A stretch of 7,480 bases of DNA from Desulfovibrionales bacterium GWA2_65_9 (GCA_001799475.1 MGTN01000048.1:6387-13866), one strand, 5' to 3'. Positions 1 through 6,927 are shown, counted from the stretch's first letter. The notes: a model not told the origin generated them from the sequence alone. Numbers and translations are program-made.

Positions 1-313
1 GGCCGACAACCACCCCCCTGGCCTGGATGTGCCGCCCGGCAAAGCGTGCGAGGTCCACGCCCTGAACCATGAAATAGCCTTGGGACCGGTCCTTGATGAA
101 GGTCCTGTCCAAGCCCACGGCCACGCGCCCGGCGATGTCCACACGCTTGCCTTTGGGTTGGGGTTGGGTGGCTTCGGGTTTGGCGGCCGTCTTTGGTGCT
201 GCCGTGCGGGCCTGGGCCCAGGGCGCAAGGGCCGGCATGGCGGTGAGGACCAGCAGGGCCATGACGGCCAGCAGGGGGCTTGGGGCCAGGGGCGAGGGGC
301 GGGCGCCGCGCAT
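1..313 (-). CDS. Small exported protein with OB-fold-like segment, partial (C-terminus off the window)
   Basis: Read on the minus strand, an ATG at 313-311 opens a frame without stops to the window edge (104 codons). A strong ribosome binding site, AAAGGAG, ends four bases before it (318-324). The N-terminus is a typical signal peptide: a short Arg-containing start, a hydrophobic core of Leu/Val/Ala (about residues 13-28), then Ala-rich cleavage candidates near ALA and AQA. A Pro/Lys/Ala-rich linker follows (about residues 36-55). The remaining stretch, starting VDIAGRVAVGLDRTF and ending HIQARGVVVG, alternates like the beta strands of a small OB-fold: a strand, a 'YFMVQGVDLARFAGR' turn, and a 'xIxARGxVVG' strand. 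That fold call is inference from pattern. I do not recognise the family and assign no function. The protein is probably periplasmic. It is divergent from the lipoprotein at 536. Confidence 0.72.
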   Translation of the reverse strand, partial: MRGARPSPLAPSPLLAVMALLVLTAMPALAPWAQARTAAPKTAAKPEATQPQPKGKRVDIAGRVAVGLDRTFIKDRSQGYFMVQGVDLARFAGRHIQARGVVVG

Positions 314-535
314 GGGTCTCCTTTGTCTTGGTCTGGACAGGGGCCGTCCAGCCGGGCACGTTGGGCTATATGATCATGGAACGCTTTGGGAGTCTAGATT
401 TTTGCGCTGCCAGGCCAGGGCCAGGGCTTCAGTCCGCTTGCAGAGCGCAGCGCTTTGGGCTACGAAATGGGCCAGTCGCATGCTCGCAAGCGCCGCTTCG
501 CTGCGTCACCTTTCAGGCCTCAAGGGGGATTCATC
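314..535. other. Divergent intergenic region between the exported protein and the lipoprotein operon
   Basis: This 222-bp spacer must hold the promoters for both directions. It is less GC-rich around 361-403, where TATATGATCAT (367-377) and TCTAGA occur. I could not pair these with a convincing -35 box at 16-18 bp on either strand, so no promoter is called. The sequence CGCTTTGGG occurs twice (382-390 and 451-459). Reading frames across it lack coding character. Confidence 0.5.
524..528 (+). promoter_or_regulatory. Ribosome binding site that fixes the lipoprotein start
   Basis: AAGGGGG (522-528) sits seven bases before the ATG at 536. The open frame extends upstream to another ATG at 455. 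Starting at 536 instead puts a clean lipoprotein signal peptide at the very N-terminus, whereas the 455 start would prefix 27 Arg-rich residues. Confidence 0.7.
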
Positions 536-1117
536 ATGCTGATCCGTAAGAATATCCGTGCCGCGCTTTCAGTCCTGGTTTTGGCCTTGACCCTGTCTCT
601 GGGGGCCTGCGCCTCCAACACCGTGGTGCAGCTGCGCTACCAACCCTCCACGCCCCCGGCCGGACAGGGCTGCGCCCAGTCCTTCACCGTCCTGCCCTTT
701 GTGGACAAACGCGCCGACACCTTGACCATCGGCACCCTGGGCGACGGCAAGCGCTACTACGCCGAGAACGATCCCGTCGAGTGGGTCAGCTGGGCCATGT
801 TTGAGGAGCTCAAGGCGCGCGGCTGCGACGTGAAGTACCGCGAGAAGCCCGACGCCGCACCCCTGACGGGCTATGTCGTGTCCGGCTCTTTCGACAAGAT
901 CAGCGTGGACCGCGCGCAGAACCTCACGGTGAAGGCCGAGCTGCGCCTGAACGTGAAGTTGGAGAAGGACGGCCAGTTCGTCACTGAGAACGCCTACTCC
1001 GGTTCGCGCGAGGACATCGGCATCACCATGGTCCAGGCCGCCCAGAGCGTGCTGGCTTCGACCCTGCAGTATCTCCTGCAGGATGCCGCCACCAACGTGG
1101 TCAAGGTGGCCAAGTAG
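536..1117 (+). CDS. Predicted YajG-like lipoprotein
   Basis: 193 residues. The signal peptide has Arg4, Lys5 and Arg8, a hydrophobic core (10-22) and a lipobox LGAC with the acylated Cys at 25. Ala26-Ser27 follow, which in enterobacterial rules would favour sorting to the outer membrane. The mature part (about 169 residues) has a strand then 'FTVLPFVDKRAD' (about 50-61). The D-x-R pattern after a hydrophobic strand, with a following 'IGTLGDGK', recalls YajG-type and related small lipoproteins; this is a resemblance, not a firm family match. A later segment of alternating strands ('GYVVSGSFDKISVD', 'KAELRLNVKLEKDGQ') ends in an amphipathic helix. Cys46 and Cys97 could form a disulfide. It lies eight bases before the c-di-GMP sensor gene and is probably co-transcribed and translationally coupled with it. 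It might be an envelope partner of that sensor's periplasmic domain (inference). The family's biochemical role is unknown to me. Confidence 0.8.
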   Translation: MLIRKNIRAALSVLVLALTLSLGACASNTVVQLRYQPSTPPAGQGCAQSFTVLPFVDKRADTLTIGTLGDGKRYYAENDPVEWVSWAMFEELKARGCDVKYREKPDAAPLTGYVVSGSFDKISVDRAQNLTVKAELRLNVKLEKDGQFVTENAYSGSREDIGITMVQAAQSVLASTLQYLLQDAATNVVKVAK

Positions 1118-1125
1118 CAGCGCCA

Positions 1126-4100
1126 GTGTCCGGGCCGGCCACGCAGTCCTCCCTCCGGCTCCGACCCGCCGCCGCCGTCCTTGTGGATGCCGGCTTTCTT
1201 GGTCTGTGGCGCGCCCTCAGCCTGGCGGTGCTCCTGGGTTGCCTGTTCCTCGGCGGCCTGCTCACGGCAGACGCCCCGACAGCCTGGGCCAGGGCACCGG
1301 GCCAGCCCTTGATCCTGGTCCACCCGGGTGATGACCCGCCCTACTGTTTCCGCGATGACAAGGGCCAGAGCGCCGGGCTTCTGGTGGACTACTGGCAGCT
1401 CTGGGGCCGCAAGGCCGGGGTCGAGGTGCGCCTGAACCTGGTCGAGGGCGGCGAAGCCCTGGTGGCCACGGGCAAGGCCGACGCCGTTGCCGGCATCCCC
1501 TTCACCCCGGCCCTGGAGGACACCCTCGCCTTCACCCGGCCCCTGCTCGATCTGGGCATTGGCGTCTTCGCCGTCAGTGGCTCGGGTGGACTTTCCCGGC
1601 AGCAGGTGGAAACCGAGAGCGCCTCCGTCGGGCTGGTGCAGAACGATTCCTCGGCAGCCTTTTTGGCGGCCACCTACCCGAATTTGCGGCAGGAATGCTT
1701 CCCCGACTTGACCGCCCTCGCTGCTGCCGCTTCCCTGGGGCAGGTGCGCGTGGTCGCCGGCCCGGTGGTGGGGCTGCGCTATCTGCTGGCCGCCCAGGCC
1801 GAGGGGCCGCGCTTTGAGCTGGTGCGCGAGTTTCCCGGCGTGCAGCTGCGCGCGGCGGTGCAGCGCGGCGACGCGCAGCTTTTGGCGCGCCTGAACGCTG
1901 GCCTGAACGCCATTGGCCAGGACGAACTGCGCGAACTGGAGCAGAAGTGGGCCAAGCCGGTCTGGCATGTGCCTGGCTGGACTGCTGCCCTGGCAGCCTG
2001 TGCCGCCCTCCTGGCCGTGTCGCTGTGGCTGTTTCTGCGTGTGCGGCGTGTGCGCTCCTGGGCCGAGGTCCGCGTGCGCGAGGCCGACCTGCTGCGCGAA
2101 AACCTCCTGGCCGAGATGACCCGGCACCGCAAGACCCAGGACCTGCTCCTCGCGGCCATTGAGCAGTCCCCGTCAGGCATCGTGCTGGCCTACCTCGGAA
2201 ATACCGAGCCGGCGGTGCTCAATCACCAGGCCCTGCGCATTCTGGGCATGAACGAGGCCCCGACCCGGGGGAGCCGGCCAGAGGACCGCACTTGGCGGGC
2301 CTTCCTGCCCAGCGGCGCGGCCGTGGCCCATGCCGATCTGCCCCTGGCCCGGGCGCTCTCGCATGGGGAAACCCGGGAGAACGTGGAGCTGCGCCTGGAG
2401 CTGGCCGACGGAGCGGAACGCTGGATCTCGGCCAACGCAGCGCCCGTGCGCGACGCCCACGGCGAGATCCGTGCGGCCGTGCTGGTCTTCAACGACACCA
2501 CAGAGACGCGCCAGAGCGCCCGCGACCTGGCCCGGTTCAAGTTCTTCCTGGAGTCCGGGGTGGAGGACGTCTACCTGGTGCGGCCCGACGGGGTCCTGGC
2601 CTACGTCAACGAGGCCGTTGGTCGCAGCCTTGGCTATCCGCGCTCGGACCTTTTGGGCCAGCCCCTGTCGCTCATCGACCCGGCCTACCCCCTGGAGGCC
2701 ATACAGGCCTTGTTGCGCAAGGTGCGCGGCGGAGCGCACACCTTTGAAACCGAGCAGCTGACCCGCACCGGCGGGCGCCTGCTCAAGGAGATCAAGGCCT
2801 TCTACATGCGCTCCGGCGAGGAGGAGTTCATCTGCGCCTTTGGCCAGGACATCACCGAGCGCAAGCGCATGCAGCTGGAACTGGAGAACACGCGCACCCT
2901 GTTCAGCGCGGCCATGGATCAGGCCGTCACCGGTATCGCCATCGCGGACGCGGCCACGGGCCGGGTGATCATGGCCAACCCAGCCATCGCCGATCTTGTG
3001 GGCCTCACGCCAGCAGACCTTGAGCGCATGCACATGGGCGAGCACCTGCCGGAATGGATTTTCCAGGGTGAGGACGGCACGCCCATTCCAGCGGCGGAAA
3101 GCCCGTTGATCCGTTCTATAACGCGCGGGGAGAGCACCCGCGATCTTGTCATCCGGTATATGCACGAAGGCAAGCCGGACCGCTGGCTGCTCGTCAATGC
3201 CGCACCCATCCGGGCGGCGGACGGCACCATCCAGGCGGGCATCATGGTCATTGCCGACATCACCTCGCGCAAGCAGCTGGAGGCCCAGCTGTTGTTCAAG
3301 GCCCAGCACGACGCCCTGACCGGCCTGGCCAACCGCACCCTGTGCCTGGAGCGCATCCAGAAGGTTTTGGAGGAATCCCAGCGCCGCAACACGCTCTTTG
3401 CCGTGGCCTTCATTGACCTGGATCGCTTCAAGATGCTGAACGACAGCCTGGGCCATTCCTTTGGCGACCGCGTGCTGGTGGAGGCTGCCCGGCGCCTGGT
3501 GCTGGGCTTGGGCGGCCAGGGCCAGATCTGCCGTTTCGGCGGCGACGAGTTCGTGCTCCTCGTGACCGAGCCCGCCACGGCAGAGGAGGCCCAAGGGGCC
3601 ATCCGCAGCGCCCTGGACAGCCTGTGCACGCCCTTCACCGTGGAAGGCCAGGAGGTGCGCCTCACGGCCAGCGTGGGCGTGGTGGTCGGCCCCACGGCGG
3701 ACAGCCCCAAGGCCGAGGACATCCTCCAGAACGCGGACATGGCCATGCACCGCGCCAAGGATACCGGCCGCGACCGCATCCGCATGTTCCACCCCGGCAT
3801 GTTGCGCCGGGCCCGGGAGCTCCTGGCCCTGGACGCGGATATGCGCAAGGCCCTGGAGCAGGACGAGTTCCTGGTGTACTACCAGCCGGTGATGTCCATC
3901 AACGGCGAGCGCGTCCTGGGCTTCGAGGCCCTGGCGCGCTGGAAGAGCCCCTTGCGCGGGCTGGTCATGCCGCACGTCTTCATCCCCCATGCCGAGGAGT
4001 CCGGGCTCATCGTGCCCCTGGGCGAGCTGGTGCTCCGGCGCGCCTGCGCCACCATGGCCGCCTGGCGCGAGCGCTACCCCGCCTCCCGCCGCATGACCCT

Positions 4101-4659
4101 GGCCGTGAACCTCTCGGCCCGCCAGTTCACCCAGCCGGACATCGTGGAGACCGTGCGCCAGATCCTGCGCGCGAGCGGGTTGCCTCCGGCCTGGCTCAAG
4201 CTTGAGTTGACGGAGTCGACCCTCATGGGCGACCCCGAGGCCGCGCTCTCGTCCATGCGCAGGCTCAAGGCCCTGGGCGTGTCCCTGGCCATCGACGACT
4301 TCGGCACGGGCTACTCCTCCCTGGCCTACCTGCAACGTTTCCCGGTGGATGTCCTGAAGATCGACCGCTCCTTTGTGCAGGACCTCCCGCGTGAGGAGTC
4401 CGACAGCCGCGAGCTGGCCCGGGCCATCATGGCCCTGGCGCGCAGCCTGCGCTTAAGCGTGGTGGCCGAGGGCGTGGAGACCCGCGAACAGCTGGAGCTG
4501 CTGGCGGAGCTGGGCTGCGAGGCCGTGCAGGGCTTCTTTTTCTCCCCGCCCCTGCCCGAAGCCGGGGTGCCGGAATTCCTCGGCCCGCTGGCCACGGCCG
4601 CTGACGTTGCCAACGCTGGTGCTGTACCCACATCTGTCGCGCCGGGGGACAGGGCGTAA
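1126..4659 (+). CDS. Membrane sensor GGDEF-EAL protein: periplasmic SBP_bac_3-type domain, three PAS domains, c-di-GMP synthase/phosphodiesterase
   Basis: 1177 residues starting at GTG, eight bases after the lipoprotein stop; no good ribosome binding site is visible, so coupling is likely. A later GTG at codon 20 is possible. Order: N-terminal hydrophobic segment (about 25-48, signal or anchor); bacterial extracellular solute-binding family 3 domain (about 60-278, with 'PPYCFRDDKGQSAGLLVDYW' and 'GKADAVAGIPFTPALEDTLAFT'); transmembrane helix (285-304); charged coiled-coil linker (305-335); PAS1 (about 338-460), PAS2 (468-582, ending FGQDITERKR), PAS3 (588-718, ending ADITSRKQ); GGDEF (about 722-885); EAL (about 897-1155). 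GGDEF residues: DLDRFK with Asp764, Asn772, and GGDEF at 805-809. The allosteric RxxD I-site is replaced by Gly/Gln residues. EAL residues all look intact: EAL 934-936, Asn995, Glu1030, Asp1057-Asp1058, Lys1078, Glu1115 and Glu1118, Gln1135. It makes and/or degrades cyclic di-GMP at the inner membrane in response to a periplasmic ligand. The net activity cannot be read from sequence; the PDE is the safer call. Confidence 0.95.
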   Translation: MSGPATQSSLRLRPAAAVLVDAGFLGLWRALSLAVLLGCLFLGGLLTADAPTAWARAPGQPLILVHPGDDPPYCFRDDKGQSAGLLVDYWQLWGRKAGVEVRLNLVEGGEALVATGKADAVAGIPFTPALEDTLAFTRPLLDLGIGVFAVSGSGGLSRQQVETESASVGLVQNDSSAAFLAATYPNLRQECFPDLTALAAAASLGQVRVVAGPVVGLRYLLAAQAEGPRFELVREFPGVQLRAAVQRGDAQLLARLNAGLNAIGQDELRELEQKWAKPVWHVPGWTAALAACAALLAVSLWLFLRVRRVRSWAEVRVREADLLRENLLAEMTRHRKTQDLLLAAIEQSPSGIVLAYLGNTEPAVLNHQALRILGMNEAPTRGSRPEDRTWRAFLPSGAAVAHADLPLARALSHGETRENVELRLELADGAERWISANAAPVRDAHGEIRAAVLVFNDTTETRQSARDLARFKFFLESGVEDVYLVRPDGVLAYVNEAVGRSLGYPRSDLLGQPLSLIDPAYPLEAIQALLRKVRGGAHTFETEQLTRTGGRLLKEIKAFYMRSGEEEFICAFGQDITERKRMQLELENTRTLFSAAMDQAVTGIAIADAATGRVIMANPAIADLVGLTPADLERMHMGEHLPEWIFQGEDGTPIPAAESPLIRSITRGESTRDLVIRYMHEGKPDRWLLVNAAPIRAADGTIQAGIMVIADITSRKQLEAQLLFKAQHDALTGLANRTLCLERIQKVLEESQRRNTLFAVAFIDLDRFKMLNDSLGHSFGDRVLVEAARRLVLGLGGQGQICRFGGDEFVLLVTEPATAEEAQGAIRSALDSLCTPFTVEGQEVRLTASVGVVVGPTADSPKAEDILQNADMAMHRAKDTGRDRIRMFHPGMLRRARELLALDADMRKALEQDEFLVYYQPVMSINGERVLGFEALARWKSPLRGLVMPHVFIPHAEESGLIVPLGELVLRRACATMAAWRERYPASRRMTLAVNLSARQFTQPDIVETVRQILRASGLPPAWLKLELTESTLMGDPEAALSSMRRLKALGVSLAIDDFGTGYSSLAYLQRFPVDVLKIDRSFVQDLPREESDSRELARAIMALARSLRLSVVAEGVETREQLELLAELGCEAVQGFFFSPPLPEAGVPEFLGPLATAADVANAGAVPTSVAPGDRA

Positions 4660-4678
4660 AGTAGTCAATCTCCACAGC

Positions 4679-4741
4679 CTGCCCAGACAGAAAAACGACC
4701 GCCAGGTGAGCAAGCCGGGCGGTCGTTTGTGCCTGGCGCAG
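4679..4741. terminator. Bidirectional hairpin terminator, copy 1
   Basis: The core stem is 11 bp: AAACGACCGCC (4693-4703) with GGCGGTCGTTT (4718-4728), around a 14-base loop. It lies 33 bases after the stop of the GGDEF-EAL gene. On the plus strand the T-run is short (TTT). On the minus strand it is five T (4691-4695), so it can act both ways and may back up the mltD terminator. Outer arms pair imperfectly: CTGCCCAG (4679-4686) with CTGG-C-GCAG (4733-4741, one bulged C). Confidence 0.8.
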
Positions 4742-4841
4742 CGAGGGGCGTGCGGAGCGCAGGCCGGAGTCTCCCGGCGCGTCCGCCGAACCCCTTGCTC
4801 CGGCTGGCGCCCCCGTTGCCGCTGGCGAGACGCCCCGGATA

Positions 4842-4877
4842 CCTTTGACACCTCTAACCCCTCTGGCGCCTCTGGCG
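4842..4877. repeat. 9-bp tandem repeat, four units
   Basis: Units are CCTTTGACA, CCTCTAACC, CCTCTGGCG and CCTCTGGCG. The last two are identical and the first two are diverged. The period is a multiple of three, but the array lies outside any supported gene. Confidence 0.7.
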
Positions 4878-4899
4878 CTGCCGCGCCGAACGGGGCGGG

Positions 4900-4926
4900 C
4901 AGGGCGGACAGGACGGACAGAACGCG
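4900..4926. repeat. 9-bp tandem repeat, about three units
   Basis: Units are CAGGGCGGA, CAGGACGGA and CAGAACGCG, with a related CAGGGCG again at 4936-4942. It has the same period as the array about 20 bases upstream but a different consensus. Confidence 0.6.
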
Positions 4927-4953
4927 CCGACCGGGCAGGGCGCTTAAAGGGTG

Positions 4954-4972
4954 AGCTTCACAGGCCTGCCCG
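4954..4972. repeat. 19-bp repeat, copy overlapping the second terminator
   Basis: AGCTT-C-ACAGGCCTGCCCG. A second copy with one mismatch lies at 6927-6945. The shorter form CACAGCCTGCCC occurs at 4673-4684, at the left edge of terminator copy 1. Confidence 0.6.
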
Positions 4973-5026
4973 CAAAAAAACGACCGCCGGGCGTGCAGCC
5001 GGGCGGTCGTTTTCGTTTGCGGGCAG
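4966..5026 (-). terminator. Strong hairpin terminator of mltD, copy 2
   Basis: A very long stem: 12 bp AAAACGACCGCC (4977-4988) with GGCGGTCGTTTT (5002-5013). It is extended by 11 bp, CTGCCCGCAAA (4966-4976) with TTTGCGGGCAG (5016-5026), interrupted only by a two-base CG bulge. The loop is 13 bases. On the minus strand the stem runs into seven T (4974-4980), the form of an intrinsic terminator, placed just after the mltD stop. Its core is nearly identical to copy 1 at 4679-4741. Confidence 0.9.
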
Positions 5027-5038
5027 ATGGCGGCAGGC

Positions 5039-6784
5039 TTAACGCACGTTGACCTTGATGTTCTCGCCAGCGCGCAGGTCGGTGCCCTTGATCTTGTTCC
5101 AGCCCTTGAGATCCTGCTGGGCCACGCCAAACTTGCGCGACACGCTGAACAGGGTGTCGCCCTGGCGCACGGTGTAGTGCGTGACCTGCTCTCTGGCCTT
5201 GCTGGCCTGGGCCCTGGTCTTCTTGGTGGCCTTGTCCGAGTCGTCGGGGATGGACAGGCGCATGCCGGGCTTGATGCCCTTGGAGCTCCCCAGGCCGTTG
5301 GCCGAGAGCAGGGTCTTCACGCTGATGTGGAATTTCTTGCTGATGGACCAGACATTGTCGCTCTTGCCGACCACGTAGTTGGCGCGGCTGGAGGCGATGC
5401 TGCGGGTCTTCTTCAGGCGCTCGGGCATGGCCTCGCCGGTGCTGCTGGCCGGGATCTTGATGCACTGGCCAGGCTTGAGTGCCTGGGCGCCTTGCCCGTT
5501 GATCTGGCAGATGACCTCCTGCGGCACGCGGTAGTGCTTGGCCACGGTCCTGATGGATTCGCCCTTCTTCACCTGATGGGTGATGAGGCCTTCATTGGGG
5601 CGCAGGCCGGGGTTCTCCAAATAGGCCAGCATGGGGGCCTTCTTCTCCACCGGAATGGACACCCGGACATTGCGGTCCGGGGGGCTCACCTGGCGGCGGA
5701 AGGCCGGGTTCAACATGTGGAATTCGTCCCAGGTCAGGCCGCCGGACTTGGCCAGGGCCAGCAGGTCGGTGCCGCCGGCCACGCTCACGGTCTCCAGCTT
5801 CGGGGCCGCGTCCCAGCGTACGGGGTCGAAGCCCAGGGCCTCGAGGTTCTGGAAGATCTTGGTGATGGCGATGAATTTGGGCACGTAGTTCTGGGTTTCT
5901 GGCTTGAGGCGCGCTCGGCGGTTCAGGAGGTTGTTGCGGCTGACCAGATCCATGAAGTCGTCGGCGTCGGTGCCCGCCAGGGCGCGGGAGATCTTGCCCT
6001 CGCCCGCGTTGTACGCGGCCAGGGCCAGATACCAGTCGCCGAACATGTCGTTCAGGAAGGTCAGATACTTGCCCGCAGCCTCGGTGGCCAGGCCGGGGTC
6101 GCGGCGCTCGTCGATCCACCAGTCCACGGTGAGGCCGTACTTGCGGCCGGTGTAGGGCATGAACTGCCACATGCCGCCCGCGCCAGCCCAGGAGTAGGCG
6201 TAGCAGTTGTAGCCGGATTCGGCGAAGGGCAGCATGGCCAGGTCCTGGGGCAGGCCGTTGCGGACCAGGGACTCGCGCACGCTGGGCAGGTGGGTCTCGG
6301 CGCGCTTGAGCCAGCGGGCGAAGGTCTCGCGCGCCGGGCCGGTGTAGTAAGCGAAGTAGCGCTCCACTTCCTTGGACTCAAAGAGGTCGAGGTCGAAGTC
6401 CAGGCCGGATTTCATGCTCAGGATGCGGCGTTGCTCCGGGGTGAGCACAGGCTCCTGGGCCATGGGCGGGGTGGTGACTTCGGGTTCAAGCATGGCGCCG
6501 GTCTGGCCAGGGGTCAAAGGTCCGGAGGACATGTCCGGTTCGAGGTCGGCATCGTCGTCGAGGGTGGCCGGCTTGGCCAGGGGTTTGGTCATGGGCTTGG
6601 CCGGGTTGCGGGGCTGGGCCAAGGCCAGGCTCGGCTGAGCCAGGGCAGAGGATTGAAAATTTTGCGTGGTCTGGCCCTTGACAGGGTCGGTGATGTCGCT
6701 ATTCATGGTCGAGCACGACCATAGGACCGTGAGCAGGGCGACGAGGCACAGCCCGGTCAGTTTTTTTCGCAAGGTCATCGTCAT
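5039..6784 (-). CDS. mltD: Membrane-bound lytic murein transglycosylase D, lipoprotein with LysM repeats
   Basis: 581 residues. Signal peptide with Arg6, Lys7, Lys8, a hydrophobic core and a Cys at 24 in LWSC, a slightly unusual lipobox with Trp at -2. A Pro/Ala/Lys-rich linker spans about 30-115. The SLT (family 1) lytic transglycosylase domain is about 160-275: catalytic Glu189 in 'LPFAESGYN', then 'GGMWQFMPYTGRKYGL' (203-218) and 'AAYNAGEGK' (256-264). A divergent LysM-like segment at 330-378 precedes three clear LysM domains at about 401-445, 470-513 and 535-580, separated by Lys/Arg-rich linkers. The enzyme cleaves the MurNAc-GlcNAc bond of peptidoglycan and leaves 1,6-anhydro-MurNAc ends; LysM domains bind the glycan. 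The lipid anchor would place it in the periplasm on a membrane. E. coli MltD is shorter with fewer LysM repeats. The first ATG is used because GGAGGA lies upstream; a second ATG is two codons in. It is transcribed convergently to the c-di-GMP gene, with its own terminator. Confidence 0.95.
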   Translation of the reverse strand: MTMTLRKKLTGLCLVALLTVLWSCSTMNSDITDPVKGQTTQNFQSSALAQPSLALAQPRNPAKPMTKPLAKPATLDDDADLEPDMSSGPLTPGQTGAMLEPEVTTPPMAQEPVLTPEQRRILSMKSGLDFDLDLFESKEVERYFAYYTGPARETFARWLKRAETHLPSVRESLVRNGLPQDLAMLPFAESGYNCYAYSWAGAGGMWQFMPYTGRKYGLTVDWWIDERRDPGLATEAAGKYLTFLNDMFGDWYLALAAYNAGEGKISRALAGTDADDFMDLVSRNNLLNRRARLKPETQNYVPKFIAITKIFQNLEALGFDPVRWDAAPKLETVSVAGGTDLLALAKSGGLTWDEFHMLNPAFRRQVSPPDRNVRVSIPVEKKAPMLAYLENPGLRPNEGLITHQVKKGESIRTVAKHYRVPQEVICQINGQGAQALKPGQCIKIPASSTGEAMPERLKKTRSIASSRANYVVGKSDNVWSISKKFHISVKTLLSANGLGSSKGIKPGMRLSIPDDSDKATKKTRAQASKAREQVTHYTVRQGDTLFSVSRKFGVAQQDLKGWNKIKGTDLRAGENIKVNVR

Positions 6785-6794
6785 CGGAATGGTT

Positions 6795-6800
6795 TCCTCC
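6795..6800 (-). promoter_or_regulatory. Ribosome binding site of mltD
   Basis: On the minus strand GGAGGA lies ten bases before the ATG at 6784, and sixteen before the alternative ATG at 6778. This favours the first start. Confidence 0.65.
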
Positions 6801-6845
6801 GGTCGGCGGCGCGGGTGGAGAAAGGCTCCTGAGATTGGGGCGACT

Positions 6846-6856
6846 TACATAATGTA
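6846..6856. promoter_or_regulatory. Small perfect palindrome, possible operator
   Basis: TACAT-A-ATGTA lies in the divergent region, inside the predicted 5' leader of mltD, about 62 bases before its start codon. It includes CATAAT, a -10-like hexamer on the plus strand, but no -35 box lies at the right distance. A protein-binding role is only a possibility. Confidence 0.3.
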
Positions 6857-6898
6857 GGAACCCCGTGCGCCGATTTTTGGATACGCAAAAGACACCAC

Positions 6899-6927
6899 AC
6901 AATACACCTGTTTTTTCTCTCTGGCAA
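6899..6927 (-). promoter_or_regulatory. Candidate sigma70 promoter for mltD
   Basis: Read on the minus strand: TTGCCA (6927-6922; five of six to TTGACA), exactly 17 bases, then TATTGT (6904-6899; four of six to TATAAT). The spacer contains an A-run. Transcription would begin near 6890 and give a leader of about 105 bases before the mltD ATG. Confidence 0.5.

Larger units (their letters stand above)
4742..4965. other. Spacer between the two terminators; no credible gene
   Basis: This GC-rich stretch lies between the two hairpins. Small open frames cross it on both strands, but they run into a terminator or into the flanking genes, lack ribosome binding sites, and give Arg/Pro/Ala low-complexity peptides. 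It contains a small stem, GCCGG (4763-4767) with CCGGC (4774-4778), and two arrays of 9-bp repeats listed separately. Confidence 0.6.

Noticed and set aside
487..516. Short inverted repeat AAGCG-C-CGCTT region before the lipoprotein gene
   Set aside because: The stem is short, the loop is impossibly tight and there is no T-run. It is explained by chance in GC-rich sequence.
93..542. Plus-strand open frame near the left edge
   Set aside because: It lies opposite the signal-peptide gene and runs through the divergent region. Its product is Arg/Ala-rich without motifs.
994..2127. 377-codon minus-strand open frame across the lipoprotein and sensor genes
   Set aside because: It covers two well supported plus-strand genes and has no domain-like sequence.
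2173..4335. 720-codon open frame on the minus strand opposite the GGDEF-EAL gene
   Set aside because: It is the antisense shadow of a gene with unmistakable domains. Its translation is rich in His, Gly, Gln and Ala with no recognisable motif, as expected in GC-rich DNA.
4607..5042. Two small plus-strand open frames in the convergent spacer (4607-4954 and 4845-5042)
   Set aside because: They cross terminator hairpins and 9-bp repeats, lack ribosome binding sites (one needs a TTG start), and encode low-complexity Arg/Gly peptides.
5027..6724. 565-codon open frame on the plus strand opposite mltD
   Set aside because: The mltD frame shows conserved catalytic and LysM motifs. This frame gives only low-complexity Gly/Val/His sequence and starts inside the terminator arm.
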